From Nitrososphaerota archaeon (lineage in GTDB: Archaea > Thermoproteota > Nitrososphaeria > Conexivisphaerales > DTJL01), in NCBI GenBank assembly GCA_021324115.1, contig JAJPJS010000013.1, positions 20,802 through 84,801 of the forward strand: a stretch of 64,000 nt of DNA, in the 5' to 3' direction. The notes below the pieces were generated by a model. That model was not told where the DNA came from. It made no database searches and was given only the letters and a program-made list of their open reading frames with translations. The position numbers and the translations under genes were made by a program. Shown here one piece after another: positions 8,607 to 19,068 of this stretch (positions within the stretch are counted from its first letter, which is position 1; every line of letters begins with the position of its first letter).

Positions 8607-10198
8607 TCTATAACACCCGAACCCACACCGATTCCTGTCCCTTTGCCTAAAGCGCCACACCCGGAGCATCCGGATGTGGTACACATTGTATTATCTGATT
8701 GATTTCCTCCGGTATGAAGCGCGATATGTTTTGCATACATTTCCTTTTCGTAGAATGGCAGGCCTGCCATGCCCTGGTCCATGTACAGGTCACGCGCTTC
8801 CTCTCTGTGGGAGGTGGGTATGACGAATCTTTCATCAAATTTAGCTATCGATAACAGGCGGAACATGTCTTTCAGCTCATCCTCTTTGACTCCCGCCCGT
8901 TCCAGCACCTCTTTTTTGAGCTGGGAGCCCGTGCTGATGCAGCGCATGTACGTCCTGAGTGCAGCCAGCTTCCTCAGAACCACTCTGATTGTTTCTTCAT
9001 CCCCCGCCGTCAAAAGATTCGCCAGGTACTTGATGGGTATCCTGAGTTTATCGATAGCAGGGAAGATATCTTCCGGGTCTTCAGACAGTTCCAATCCCTC
9101 GACCCTGTTGGTGATTGGGCTGAGCGGTGGTATGTACCACACCATCGGGAGCGTCCTGTATTCGGGATGAAGAGGAAGCGCAAGTTTCCATTTTACGGCA
9201 AGCAGGTAGATCGGCGAACGTCTGGCGTAATCGAGCCATTCTTCGGGCACGCCGTCCTCCACCGCCTTTTTTGCGATGGCTTCATCAAACGGGTCCAGAA
9301 ATACAGACAATTGAGAGTCCAGCAGTTTCTTTTCATCTGTTACAGAAGCGGCTTCTGCGATTCTGTCAGCGTCATACAGGATCACGCCGATGTACCTTAT
9401 TCTGCCCACGCAGGTTTCAGAGCAGATTGTGGGCATACCCGCTTCGATTCTGGGATAGCAGAAGGTACATTTCTCGGCCTTGTGTGTTTGCCAGTTGAAG
9501 TAGACCTTCTTGTAGGGACAGCCAGAAATGCAAAATCTCCAGCCGCGGCACCCCTCCTGGTCCACAAGTACAATACCGTCCTCCTCGCGCTTGTATATTG
9601 CTCCAGACGGGCAGGACGCGACACAGGACGGGTTAAGGCAGTGTTCACATATCCTGGGTAGGTAAAACATGAAGGCGTTCTCGTAATCCAGTCTTATCTC
9701 GTCTTCGAGCCCTTTGCTGTTTGGGTCCAGATGTCCTGTGACCTGACTCCCGGCAAGGTCATCTTCCCAGTTAGGCCCCCAGTTGACCTGTGTGTTGACG
9801 TGCGTGATAGACGAAATCGGCCTGGCCACCGGCTGGTGTTTCTGTCGAGGGCTTTCGATCAGGTTTCCGTATTTATAGTCCCACGGTTCGTAATAGTCGT
9901 CGATGGATGGGAGCACAGGATTGAAGAATATCTTGAGGATTCTTCCAAGCTTGCCTCCCTGTTTCAGACGGAGCTTCCCGTTCTTAAGAACCCAGCCACC
10001 CTTTCTCTTTTCCTGATTCTCCCACTCTCTTGGATAGCCGATTCCGGGTTTTGTCTCAACATCGTTGAACCAGATGTATTCCGCCCCCCTGCGGTTCGTC
10101 CAGGTATTCTTGCAGGTGACAGAGCAGGTATGGCATCCGATGCATTTGTCAAGATTCATCACCATGCAGATCTGTGCTTTAACTTTCAAGCCAGTCAA
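8603..10198 (-). CDS. narH: Respiratory nitrate reductase beta subunit NarH
   Basis: NarH carries the iron-sulfur chain between NarI and NarG. The 531-residue protein shows four clusters of Cys ligands: CIGCHTCSVTCK at residue 19, CEHCLNPSCVASCPSG near 184, CRGWRFCISGCPYKK near 217 (Trp in place of one Cys, as expected for the 3Fe-4S cluster) and CTFCYPRIEAGMPTICSETC near 244. The C-terminal tail is unusual for the family: a Cys/Gly-rich end (CTTSGCSGCGALGKG, then more Gly). The start at 10198 overlaps the narG 3' end by 20 bp. Confidence 0.93.
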   Translation of the reverse strand: MTGLKVKAQICMVMNLDKCIGCHTCSVTCKNTWTNRRGAEYIWFNDVETKPGIGYPREWENQEKRKGGWVLKNGKLRLKQGGKLGRILKIFFNPVLPSIDDYYEPWDYKYGNLIESPRQKHQPVARPISSITHVNTQVNWGPNWEDDLAGSQVTGHLDPNSKGLEDEIRLDYENAFMFYLPRICEHCLNPSCVASCPSGAIYKREEDGIVLVDQEGCRGWRFCISGCPYKKVYFNWQTHKAEKCTFCYPRIEAGMPTICSETCVGRIRYIGVILYDADRIAEAASVTDEKKLLDSQLSVFLDPFDEAIAKKAVEDGVPEEWLDYARRSPIYLLAVKWKLALPLHPEYRTLPMVWYIPPLSPITNRVEGLELSEDPEDIFPAIDKLRIPIKYLANLLTAGDEETIRVVLRKLAALRTYMRCISTGSQLKKEVLERAGVKEDELKDMFRLLSIAKFDERFVIPTSHREEARDLYMDQGMAGLPFYEKEMYAKHIALHTGGNQSDNTMCTTSGCSGCGALGKGTGIGVGSGVIE

Positions 10199-13100
10199 CC
10201 TCCCCTGACATCTTTCGTATCAGCACAAGCGTATCTCTCTGACTTCCCACAGGTCCCCAGTAGTTGAAACCGTAACTGAGCTGCGCATAGCCTCCGATCA
10301 TATTTGTTGGCTTCACTCTGATTCTTGTGACACTGTTGTGGATTCCTCCCCTCTCCTTTGTTATCTTCGAGCCTGGCACATTCACCGTCCTCTCCTGTGC
10401 ATGGTAAGAGAATGCGGCTCCCCTTGGTATGCGGTGGCTCACGATCGCCCTAGCAACCATCACCCCGTTTCTGTTAAAAACTTCTACCCAGTCATTATCA
10501 GAAACACCAATTTCCACCGCATCTTCGTTGTTCAGCCAGACGGTTGGACCACCCCTGAAGAGTGTGAGCATTCTAAGGTTATCCACATAAGTGGTATGAA
10601 TCGACCACTTATTGTGAGGCGTAATCCACCTGGCCCTTAGGAATTTTCCGGTTATCTCGGCCGGCATCTCGCCGTCCAAAAATGGCTCGGGCGTAAGCGG
10701 CGGCCTGTACAAAGGAAGGCCTTCACCGAATTCCAAAATCAGCTCATGGTCCAGGTAGAATTGTTGCCTACCCGTGAATGTCCTCCATGGAATTCTTCTT
10801 TCGACGTTAGAAGCGAACGCTGTGTACTGTCTTCCCCCCTTCTCGATTCCGCTCCAGACGGGTGTGGTTATGACCCTCCTCGGTTGTTGGACAATGTCTG
10901 CAAACCTGATTCTGACATCGGCATGCCCTTCCGCCAGGTCACTCAACTGCTCACCGGTCTTCTTCTCGAGATACCTCCAACCTTTCATTGATATGGTTCC
11001 ATTTGTAGCGCCAGAAAGACACAATATCGCTTCGGCGGCTTTCTGGGCTGTATCGATTCGAGGGCAGCCTTTCGCCACCCCATCATTCAGCACGCCAAGG
11101 TCTTTGCCCAGCTGTTCATACTCTTCTGCTGGAACTATTTCAACCCCCTTGATATTCAAGCCCAGTTTGCGGAGCAGCGGTCCAAGTGACACCATCTTAT
11201 CATAAATCTGGGTGTAGTCTCTTTCAACAACTTTGAGTTTCTGGGTAGTCTTGCCGGGGATAGGATGACCATCACCCAGGAACCAGTCATGTATTTTTCC
11301 TCTTGGTTGTGCTATTTCGTCTGGAGTATCATGCATCAGAGGTGTAGCGACCAGGTCTTCGACCTTTTCTGGGAAGTATTGCTTGGCCATCTCCGAAAAC
11401 ACCTTTGAAAGGTCTCTGAACGCATCCCAGTCCGTTTTCGACTCCCAGGGAGGGTCAATCGCAGGGTTGAACGGGTGAACAAAAGGATGAAGATCCGTTG
11501 TGCTTATGTCATGCTTTTCGTACCATGTAGATGCCGGTAGTACTATATCGGAGTAAAGCGCCGTTCCCTCCATTCTGAAATTAAGGTCGATGAGAAGGTC
11601 TAGCTTACCCACAAGTGGCTTGTCTCTCAGATTTACGAATTGAGGTTTAACGCCCGGTACATCCTTACCCATCACACTGCTCTCCACACCAAGCAGATGT
11701 TTCATGAAATATTCATGGCCCTTGCCGTTGGCAGAGATGATATTCGCTCTCCAAACGAACAGAACCTTAGGTGCGTTCACCGTGTTGTCGGGATCTTCGA
11801 TTGCAAATCGGAGCTCTTTAGAATCCAGTTTCTTTGCGACGAAGTCGATTATGGCCTTTTCATCGGCGGCACCCTTCTCCCTGGCTTCCCTCACCAGGTC
11901 CAGTGGACTCGCGTTGAACTGGGGGTAGGATGGAAGCCAGCCCAGACGTGCGGCGAGCACATTGTAGTCCGCGAAGTGCATGTTTCCATACTTCTTTGCG
12001 ATGGGTGAAGAAAGCCTGTCACCCATGTACTGCTCGTAACGCCACTGGTCTGTTGCGAAATAGAAGAAGGAGGTTCCATTTTGCAATCTGGCTGGTCTTA
12101 CCCAGTCGTTTGCGAAGGCTAAAGCGGTCCAGCCTTCAAGCGGCCTGACCTTTTCCTGTCCGACGTAGTGCGCCCAGCCCCCTCCATTTATCCCCTGTCC
12201 GCCCGTAAGCATGACCATGCAAAGTATTGCCCTGTAAATTTCATCGTTATGATACCAGTGGTTGATGCCCGAACCCATTACGATCATCGACTTGCCACTG
12301 GTAAGCTCTGCATTTCTGGCAAACTCCCTGGCTATTTGAATCGCGACATTTCTATTCACCCCGGTTATGGATTCCTGCCAGGCAGGAGTGTATGGCATCG
12401 GATCATCGTAGTCTTTGGGATAATCACCTGGGAGGGACCTTCCCAGCCCGACCTGAGCAAGAAGAAGGTCAAACACGGTGGTGACGTATACCTGTCCCTT
12501 GGGTGTCTGGACCAGTTTCGCCGGGACCGATCTGTTGAGTACCTTCTTTACACCATTATCCTCAAAATGAGGGAGCTTTACAGGCACTATCTGGTCTTCC
12601 TGGCCCAGCAGGGAAAGCACAGGAACAACTTCGTTGCCGTCGGCAGACATTTCAAGATTCCATTTTCCTTCCTCACCCCATCGAAAACCTATGCTGCCAT
12701 TCGGCACCACGAGCCGCTTCGTGGCATCATCAAGGACCACACCCTTCCATTCCGCGTTGTTGACGTTTAATCCAAGGTCATGTGCAACCAGGAAGTTATC
12801 TGAAATGTACGAATCTCCATCCTTCTTCAGCGTAATCAGAAAGGGCAGGTCTGTATACGAAGACGCGTATTTCTGGAAGTACTCTACTTTTCTTTCTAGG
12901 TAGAATTCCTTCAGTATGACATGAGTCATTGCCATTCCAAGAGCGCCATCGGTTCCCGGCTTGGGTGCCACCCAAACATCCCCGAACTTGACATGGTCGC
13001 TATAATCTGGACTGACGACGACGACCTTGGTCCCCCTGTACCTGGCTTCAACCATAAAGTGAGCATCTGGTGTTCTCGTCATCGGCAGATTGGTTCCCCA

Positions 13101-13875
13101 GATCAAAAGGTATGTCGAGTTGTACCAGTCTGCGCTTTCAGGAACATCGGTCTGCTCCCCCCATATCTCCGGGGACGCGGTGGGGAGGTCGCAGTACCAG
13201 TCGTAGAAGCTTATCGGGGAACCGCCGATTAGGGAGAGAAACCTAGTTCCCGCAGCATAGCTTACCATCGACATCGCAGGTATTGGGGTGAATCCGAAGA
13301 TTCTGTCGGGCCCATACTTTCTTATTGTGTATATGATTGAAGCAGATATCAGCCTGTATAATTCTTCATTCTTCGCCCTGATGAAGCCACCTCTCCCTCT
13401 CGCCGACTTGTAGATACTTGCCTTCTGAGGGTCTTCGATTATACTCCTCCAGGCTTCTACCGCATCACCATGGCTGGAGGCGAGGGCTTCCTGCCAGAGT
13501 TTCCAGAGTGCTCCTCTCACATAGGGATATTTAACTCTCAAAGGGCTGTAAATGTACCAGGAAAAGCTCGCCCCTCTTGGACACCCTCTAGGTTCGTACT
13601 CCGGCATGTCCGGTCCATTTGTCGGATAGTCTGTTTGCTGGGTTTCCCAGGTAATTATGCCATCCTTGACGTATATCTGCCAGCTGCAGGAGCCCGTACA
13701 GTTGACCCCGTGGGTAGAACGCACGATTTTGTCGTGCTGCCACCTTGACCTGTACGCCTCCTCCCACTCTCTGTCGCGGGGAGAAACCGCACTCCATCCT
13801 TCAGAATTCGGTTTACTTCTCTTGAAATATTGGGGTATCTTTCTTAACTGCGAGTCAGGCGTTTGAAAACACCAT
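10179..13875 (-). CDS. narG: Respiratory nitrate reductase alpha subunit NarG (N-terminal frameshift)
   Basis: NarG is the Mo-bisMGD catalytic subunit. The uninterrupted frame from GTG 13724 gives 1181 residues with STHGVNCTGSCSW (FS0 cluster His/Cys ligands), EPRGCPRGASFSWY, the Mo-ligand region YCDLPTASPEIWGEQTDVP and the C-terminal NNEDAVEIGVSDNDWVEVFN. No twin-arginine signal is present, so the active site should face the cytoplasm. Homology clearly continues upstream of GTG 13724: the same frame encodes PRDREWEEAYRSRWQHDK, a canonical NarG N terminus, up to a TAA at 13892. No ATG, GTG or TTG occurs there. An ATG at 13875 lies in another frame. Removing one T from the run at about 13867-13870 joins it to NarG (about 1231 residues, the usual length). 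This is an assembly or sequencing slip, a strain mutation, or slippage. Confidence 0.92.
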
Positions 13876-13887
13876 CCTGACGGAGCG

Positions 13888-13908
13888 TGTTACGCTGCAA
13901 TCGTAACA
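13888..13908 (-). promoter_or_regulatory. Perfect inverted repeat upstream of narG
   Basis: TGTTACG, seven bases, then CGTAACA forms a perfect 7-bp inverted repeat. It lies 12 bp upstream of the proposed narG ATG (13875) and about 20 bp downstream of the start expected from the TATA-like box near 13953. The position suits a repressor operator or an RNA hairpin in the leader. The HTH_10 regulators nearby are candidate binders; this is inferred. Confidence 0.45.
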
Positions 13909-13948
13909 AACTTCTGCAAGCTCCACACGATAAGATATTTCCGGGTCT

Positions 13949-13957
13949 GATATATAC
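13949..13957 (-). promoter_or_regulatory. TATA-like box for the nar operon
   Basis: On the minus strand the sequence reads GGTATATATCAG between the regulator gene and narG. A start about 26 bp downstream would lie near 13927, giving a leader of about 50 nt that contains the inverted repeat at 13888-13908. Confidence 0.45.
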
Positions 13958-13972
13958 CGCTACCCTTACCTA

Positions 13973-14620
13973 TTAGGTTGCGTACTCCCTTGCGTGATTT
14001 GTACCTTCCTTGTTTTCAATGTAATCTTCGACCAACTTTTTCAGGGCTCGCCTGAGCGTCTCGTCAAAAGAAGCGGGAGAAATTCCAAGGCTGCGCGCCA
14101 ACTTCGTAAGAGTAACTTTGCGGTCAAGGTCAAAGTATCCATTTTTTGAGGCCAGGGCTATTATCTGGCGCTGTCTGATCGTTAACCCCAGACCGTTAAG
14201 GGATTTTGCAGGGTCGACGATCGTAATCTTCGCTTCTTGTCTTTTTAACTTCTCTCCAAGGTCTGACAGGCTTTTCTTGGACATCGCGATTACCCTGTAT
14301 GATGTAACACCATTATCAAGCTGTTCTGTACCCATAAGCACCGCCTTTGAGTTTGAAAGCTCTCTGCAGAATGCACAGCTTTTGCTTTCGATCAGGAGTT
14401 TTCTATCTCCGACTTTTGCGACTCCCTGAAAACTCGAAACAGTTTTCGAATAAGTGTCCGTACTCAACCGTTCAAAAGTCACCAGATGGATGCTGGTGTG
14501 GGGTCCGAGTTTGACCCTTTCTATAAACATCTTTTCGGTCATGGCTGACGCAAATTTGGCTACCTCACAGCCGGTCTCCTTGATCTGGATGTACGCTTCC
14601 ACCGGGCTTTCTGGCTTCAT
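13973..14620 (-). CDS. HTH_10 (Bat-type) regulator upstream of narG
   Basis: This 215-residue protein is a paralogue of the regulator at 2393. The C-terminal HTH_10 domain reads LTIRQRQIIALASKNGYFDL followed by LARSLGISPASFDETLRRAL. The N-terminal sensor half has a Cys pair (SKSCAFC, near residue 98) at the place equivalent to the first paralogue's SEDCPVC. It lies immediately upstream of narG on the same strand, which suggests it is the local nitrate, redox or NO-responsive regulator. A TATA-like ATATATATGA at 14652-14660 predicts a start around 14630, ten nucleotides before the ATG. Confidence 0.82.
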   Translation of the reverse strand: MKPESPVEAYIQIKETGCEVAKFASAMTEKMFIERVKLGPHTSIHLVTFERLSTDTYSKTVSSFQGVAKVGDRKLLIESKSCAFCRELSNSKAVLMGTEQLDNGVTSYRVIAMSKKSLSDLGEKLKRQEAKITIVDPAKSLNGLGLTIRQRQIIALASKNGYFDLDRKVTLTKLARSLGISPASFDETLRRALKKLVEDYIENKEGTNHAREYAT

Positions 14621-14864
14621 GTGATGGGTCAGATTTTCTTGCCAGCCGACTCATATATATCTGCTTGTTCGAAGCGGGATGAAAAACAACATTCGTATTA
14701 CTAGAGCGAACGATAAATGTACTTTGGCTCAAACACATAGAATAGAATATTTGCGGCGCCATTCGCTTCAGTCTGGACCAATAATCAACAAGGCCTGCTC
14801 CCAAGACCTGATATCTGGCAAATACTTTTATTGTCGAAGAGATTTCTGAAATCTGTGAACTGAT

Positions 14865-15317
14865 ATGAGTTATGCGTTTGACTACGAGGAGCCCGCACCG
14901 AAAATGATCAAGAGGCTAGGGTCCGAGCATGATCTGCTGGAATCCGAATTGGAAGAAGTCGAACGGCTGTGCAAGGAGGGGAAGGTAAGGATCGCCATCA
15001 GTTTGCTTAACGCCATTCAGGTTCCCATCCTGCGTCACGCTGTCGAGGAAGAAGCCAAGCTGATGAGACTGATCATGAAGGAGACGCCTTCGGAGTCTCA
15101 AAAATCAGTTGAAGTGATGCGTCGTCACAGGAAGATTTCTGATTTCCTGCGTCTTGATTTGCCACGCTTAACCGGTATGAAGGAAAAAGAAGCGAAAAGA
15201 TCCATAATGGAATTCGTGAAGTTGTTCAGGGAGCAGCGGATGGAAGAAGAAGCCGTGGTCTTCCCTCAAACCTTGAAGGCTCACAAAAAAGCTTCCAGGC
15301 AGAAACAGAACACATGA
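14865..15317 (+). CDS. Hemerythrin-like HHE domain protein (second copy)
   Basis: A 150-residue helical protein with HHE-type motifs: RLGSEHDLLESELEEV near residue 21, ILRHAVEEEAKLM near 58, MRRHRKISDFL near 88 and FREQRMEEEAVVFP near 124. In the last motif the usual HH/H is replaced by Q-R, so the diiron site may be incomplete. It is divergent from the nar regulator at 13973, and a TATA-like TACTTTTA at 14823-14830 would give a short leader. Like the copy at 1858 it may sense or scavenge O2 or NO around nitrate respiration (inference). Confidence 0.75.
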   Translation: MSYAFDYEEPAPKMIKRLGSEHDLLESELEEVERLCKEGKVRIAISLLNAIQVPILRHAVEEEAKLMRLIMKETPSESQKSVEVMRRHRKISDFLRLDLPRLTGMKEKEAKRSIMEFVKLFREQRMEEEAVVFPQTLKAHKKASRQKQNT

Positions 15318-15456
15318 GCAGGAATATCACTCCTGGTTTCATGCCGTCATAACCCCATCCTTCGGCATATGTAAAATGAGGCTTACGCCGAATGTTACCG
15401 AATAATGGATGCGTTTTTTAGCGTTAGGATTATGGGCGTAGGATGCCTGATATTAG

Positions 15457-16674
15457 ATGAAAGGGAACGCTTCAAACACGCGTGGATGGATAAGCAGGGA
15501 CGGTCTTCTGTTATCCCTTTCCGCATTCTTTGCAGACATGGGGTATCAGGCGGTTTCTGCGGTGTTTCCCATACTGATCGTAGTCGAATTGAAGGAGCCT
15601 GCCTATGTTTACGGCATACTTCTTGCTCTGAGCTATGGTGTTGGATCAATCTTCTCTTATCTGGGAGGGCTTCTAGGAAACAGATACAGCAAGAAGGCGG
15701 TTTCCCTTGTCGGAAATCTTCTCATCCCATTGATGTCAATAAGCGTTCTATTCCCAAACCTGATTTTCATAGGAGTGCTCTTTGTGTTCGGCTGGTGGGC
15801 AAGATACTTCCGCACACCAGTGCGAAGGGCCTGGTTGATCGAGGTGACCGACCCCAGATACCGATCAAAGGTCTTTGGTTTCATCCATGCTCTTGATGTA
15901 GGGGGTGGCATGATTGCTGTGGTATACTCCATTCTTCTCCTTTTGCTTGGAGTCGGTGTCAGAGAAATAATACTCGTCACTCTTCTGCCCCTCATTGTCT
16001 CGAGCCTGTGTCTTGTTGCTGCTGGAACCAACCAGAATCCCGAGTACAAGGCTTATGTTTCCAGTCAGCAAACGGGTGAACATACTGAAGGCTCGGAAGA
16101 AAGGAGCAGGATGAATGATTTCATATTCAGGGCTTTGTTACTTTCTGCAACACTCTTCGGTTTCAGTTACTATGCCCTCGGCTTTCCAATCGTCACCGTG
16201 ACACAAACCCAGCACAGCGCAGTGCTTGGTATTGCGACCTTCGGAATATACCTTGGGGTTTCTGCGGGTGCGGGTTATCTTCTTGGTTCAAAGCGCGGGC
16301 AGTCTCCGTTGAGGACCCTTTGGAGCCTGGGCTATCTTGTAGCAGCTCTGTCATCTCTGGCAATCGGTTTGTCATTTGTCTTGAAGAGCTATCTTGCGCT
16401 TTACTACATAGGGGCAGCCGGCCTTGGCTTTGCAACCGGTTCGGTTGAAACATTCGAGCCTGTCCTTACATCCATACTGGTGAAATCAACGAAGCTATCC
16501 AGCGGCATGGGCAGGCTTTCCTCAAGCAGAGCGCTGGGTTTGTTCGTGTCGAATGTCGTAATGGGTGTGATATTCACTTTCAGTCAATTCGACTCCTATC
16601 TCTATGCTGCCACTACAGCCCTGCTTGCGGCTGTCATATTGTTAGCCGTCGAGCCGAAGTTCAGGAAGTCATAA
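15457..16674 (+). CDS. Major facilitator superfamily transporter
   Basis: The 405-residue protein has 10-12 predicted membrane helices with the MFS loop-2/3 signature (GGLLGNRYSKKAV near residue 70) and a hydrophilic central loop of about 30 residues (near 205-225) between two halves. Its substrate cannot be told. It does not show the nitrate signatures of NarK/NrtP, so I do not call it a nitrate transporter despite its position. About 140 bp upstream hold no recognised gene. Confidence 0.75.
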   Translation: MKGNASNTRGWISRDGLLLSLSAFFADMGYQAVSAVFPILIVVELKEPAYVYGILLALSYGVGSIFSYLGGLLGNRYSKKAVSLVGNLLIPLMSISVLFPNLIFIGVLFVFGWWARYFRTPVRRAWLIEVTDPRYRSKVFGFIHALDVGGGMIAVVYSILLLLLGVGVREIILVTLLPLIVSSLCLVAAGTNQNPEYKAYVSSQQTGEHTEGSEERSRMNDFIFRALLLSATLFGFSYYALGFPIVTVTQTQHSAVLGIATFGIYLGVSAGAGYLLGSKRGQSPLRTLWSLGYLVAALSSLAIGLSFVLKSYLALYYIGAAGLGFATGSVETFEPVLTSILVKSTKLSSGMGRLSSSRALGLFVSNVVMGVIFTFSQFDSYLYAATTALLAAVILLAVEPKFRKS

Positions 16675-16830
16675 ACGAGGATTGGAATTCTATACTTAAC
16701 CACTGATCAGACGTTCAAAATTCAGACGCCTGAAACTGACGTATAAATACGGATTTGAAATAGACTTTGCAGTACATTTCTGCATTTTTTTGGTAACAGT
16801 TTTTAACCCTCGGTAAAATCAAATTAATCC

Positions 16831-17352
16831 ATGGATGTATATGAGCTGGTAAGAACAAAACTCGAAACAAGAGATTTCAGTCAAAAGCAAGTGCCCGACA
16901 AAATAAAGCTGAAGATCTTGGAAGCAGCCAGATTCACACAGTCCGGCAACAACAGCCAGCACTGGAGATTCATACTTTTGGATAAGAAGGATGAACTGGA
17001 CAAGCTTGCAGAGGATAGTCTTTATGGTAAGTGGGTCAGGAATGCGAACTTCGCGATCATCGTTCTGACAGACCCTTCACTGGGCTATCACAAGATCGAT
17101 GCGGGCAGGGCGGTGCAGAGCATGCAGCTGACCGCGTGGGGCGAAGGCGTGGCTTCTGGGGTGTTCGTCGGTGTCAAAGACCAGGAGCTCAGAAAGGATT
17201 TCGGCATTCCGGCGAATCTGGCTCCGACCATAACGGTCGGCTTCGGGTACCCGGCAAGGAAGGTTCTTGGCAGGAAAAATAGAAAACAGTTATCGGAGAT
17301 AGCATTTCAGCACAGTTTCGGATCTCCTTTGGAAATCAAAAACCAATTATAA
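16831..17352 (+). CDS. Nitroreductase-family flavoprotein
   Basis: The 173-residue product fits the FMN-dependent nitroreductase fold: TRDFSQKQVPDKIKLKILEA and SGNNSQHWRFILL at the N terminus, a central NFAIIVLTDPS strand, a dimer helix with AVQSMQLTAWGEGVASG and a late VGFGYPARK motif. Such enzymes reduce nitro compounds, quinones or flavins with NAD(P)H; the natural substrate is unknown. A TATA-like TTTTTAACC near 16800 predicts a start within a few bases of the ATG (leaderless). It ends the nar-side cluster and converges on hutU. Confidence 0.82.
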   Translation: MDVYELVRTKLETRDFSQKQVPDKIKLKILEAARFTQSGNNSQHWRFILLDKKDELDKLAEDSLYGKWVRNANFAIIVLTDPSLGYHKIDAGRAVQSMQLTAWGEGVASGVFVGVKDQELRKDFGIPANLAPTITVGFGYPARKVLGRKNRKQLSEIAFQHSFGSPLEIKNQL

Positions 17353-17383
17353 TCCTGTAAGTGTGAGATTCTCCACCGCGTAA

Positions 17384-19042
17384 TCATCTTTTCAACATGG
17401 GTATTTTGATCCCTTTTTTCCTGGCGGTATCTATTGCTGCTTCGTAACCCGCATCCGCATGTCTCGCAACGCCAATCCCTGGGTCATTGGTGAGACAGGT
17501 CACGACCCGTCTTTCTCCTTCATCGGTACCATCCGCAACCACAACCAGACCTGCATGAATTGAATAACCGATTCCGACTCCTCCTCCATGGTGAACGGAA
17601 ACCCACGAGGCGCCCGAAACCGCGTTCAGTAGCGCATTCAGGATCGGCCAGTCTGCGATTGCGTCACTACCATCCTTCATTCCTTCTGTTTCCCTGTAAG
17701 GAGATGCGACAGAACCCGAATCCAGATGGTCCCTTCCGATCACGATGGGGGCGGAAAGCGTGCCCTCCCGAACCATTTGATTTATTATTCTGCCGAATTT
17801 GGCTCTTTCTCCGTACCCCAGCCAGCACACCCTTGCAGGCAACCCCTGAAATGTTACGGAGTCGTGGGCCTTTTTTATCCACCTCGTGAGGGACTTGTTC
17901 GACGAGAATTCTCGAAGAACCACCTCATCCGTCTTGTAAATATCCTCGGGGTCTCCTGAAAGTGCGACCCATCTGAAGGGTCCCCTTCCCTCACAGAAGA
18001 GGGGCCTTATGTATTCGCTCACAAACCCGGGGATCCTGAATGCATCGTCGACCCCGGATTCTTGAGCGAGCTTTCTCAGGTTGTTGCCATACTCAAACGC
18101 TACCGCGCCCTTCTCCTGCATCTTCAGCAATGAGTTGACATGAACTCTCACAGAGCTTTTGACTCTTTCAAGATACCCATCTCTGTCACCTCTCCTCATC
18201 TCCGAAGCCTCCTCGAGTGTCATACCGGAAGGAATGTAACCGATCAAAGGGTCATGAGCCGAAGTTTGATCTGTCACCACATCGGGAATAAAACCGGACT
18301 CGAGAAGGTTTGGAATGACCTCTGCGGCGTTCCCGAGCACGGCGATTGATATAGCCTTGCCTTCCTTCGCATTCGACTTAGCTATTCTGAGCGCTTCTCC
18401 TGCATCCTCTGTGAAAACGTCACAATAATCTGTGTCCATTCTCCTCTTGATGGCTCTTCTGTCGACCTCCACGATTATCGCGACGCCATCATTCATTGTC
18501 ACCGCAAGCGGCTGGGCACCTCCCATTTCACCGAGTCCGGCAGAAAGTACGATGCGGCCCTTCAGGCTCCCCCCGAAGTGTCTGTCAGCAATGGCAGCAA
18601 GAGTCTCGTAGGTTCCTTGAAGTATGCCCTGAGTCCCGATGTATATCCAGCTGCCCGCAGTCATCTGGCCGAACATGGTCAGTCCCCGCTGTTCCAGTTC
18701 CCTGAAGTAGCTCCAATCTGCCCACTTCGGAACGATCATTGCATTTGATATCAGAACTCGAGGCGAAGATGCAGACGTCTTAAAAACTCCCACCGGCTTT
18801 CCTGACTGAATGAGAAGCGTCTCGTCGTTTTCGAGCTCCCGTAAGGAGGCTACAATGGCGTCGTAAGCTTCCCAATTTCTTGCCGCCTTACCACTTCCTC
18901 CATAAACTATGAGATTCTCTGGATCCTTGGCTACGTCAGGGTCGAGATTGTTCATCAGCATTCTCAGAGCGGCTTCCTGAGCCCAACCCTTACAGGATAT
19001 TTCACTCCCACGCGGCGCTCTTACCACTCTCTTCAGCATGCT
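17384..19042 (-). CDS. hutU: Urocanate hydratase HutU
   Basis: HutU converts urocanate to imidazolonepropionate, the second step of histidine degradation, using NAD+ as an electrophile. From ATG 19042 the protein is 552 residues, close to the family norm of about 556. Visible landmarks are [15 protein letters not shown], the [13 protein letters not shown] glycine-rich segment, [15 protein letters not shown] (Rossmann-like NAD site), [13 protein letters not shown] and [12 protein letters not shown]. The frame is open upstream to 19339, but that part is antisense to hutI and does not resemble HutU. The ATG lies about 5 nt after the start predicted from the shared TATA at 19069-19078. Confidence 0.95.
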   Translation of the reverse strand, partial: SMLKRVVRAPRGSEISCKGWAQEAALRMLMNNLDPDVAKDPENLIVYGGSGKAARNWEAYDAIVASLRELENDETLLIQSGKPVGVFKTSASSPRVLISNAMIVPKWADWSYFRELEQRGLTMFGQMTAGSWIYIGTQGILQGTYETLAAIADRHFGGSLKGRIVLSAGLGEMGGAQPLAVTMNDGVAIIVEVDRRAIKRRMDTDYCDVFTEDAGEALRIAKSNAKEGKAISIAVLGNAAEVIPNLLESGFIPDVVTDQTSAHDPLIGYIPSGMTLEEASEMRRGDRDGYLERVKSSVRVHVNSLLKMQEKGAVAFEYGNNLRKLAQESGVDDAFRIPGFVSEYIRPLFCEGRGPFRWVALSGDPEDIYKTDEVVLREFSSNKSLTRWIKKAHDSVTFQGLPARVCWLGYGERAKFGRIINQMVREGTLSAPIVIGRDHLDSGSVASPYRETEGMKDGSDAIADWPILNALLNAVSGASWVSVHHGGGVGIGYSIHAGLVVVADGTDEGERRVVTCLTNDPGIGVARHADAGYEAAIDTARKKGIKIPMLKR

Positions 19043-19068
19043 TATCGTATTAACAAAGCCTGCAGAAG

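Noticed and set aside
13588..13797. Separate small frame starting at 13797 upstream of narG
   Set aside because: It overlaps narG in another frame. The narG frame itself encodes the conserved N terminus there.
15457..16674. MFS protein as nitrate/nitrite carrier NarK
   Set aside because: It lies near nar genes but lacks the nitrate-signature motifs, so only a general MFS call is made.
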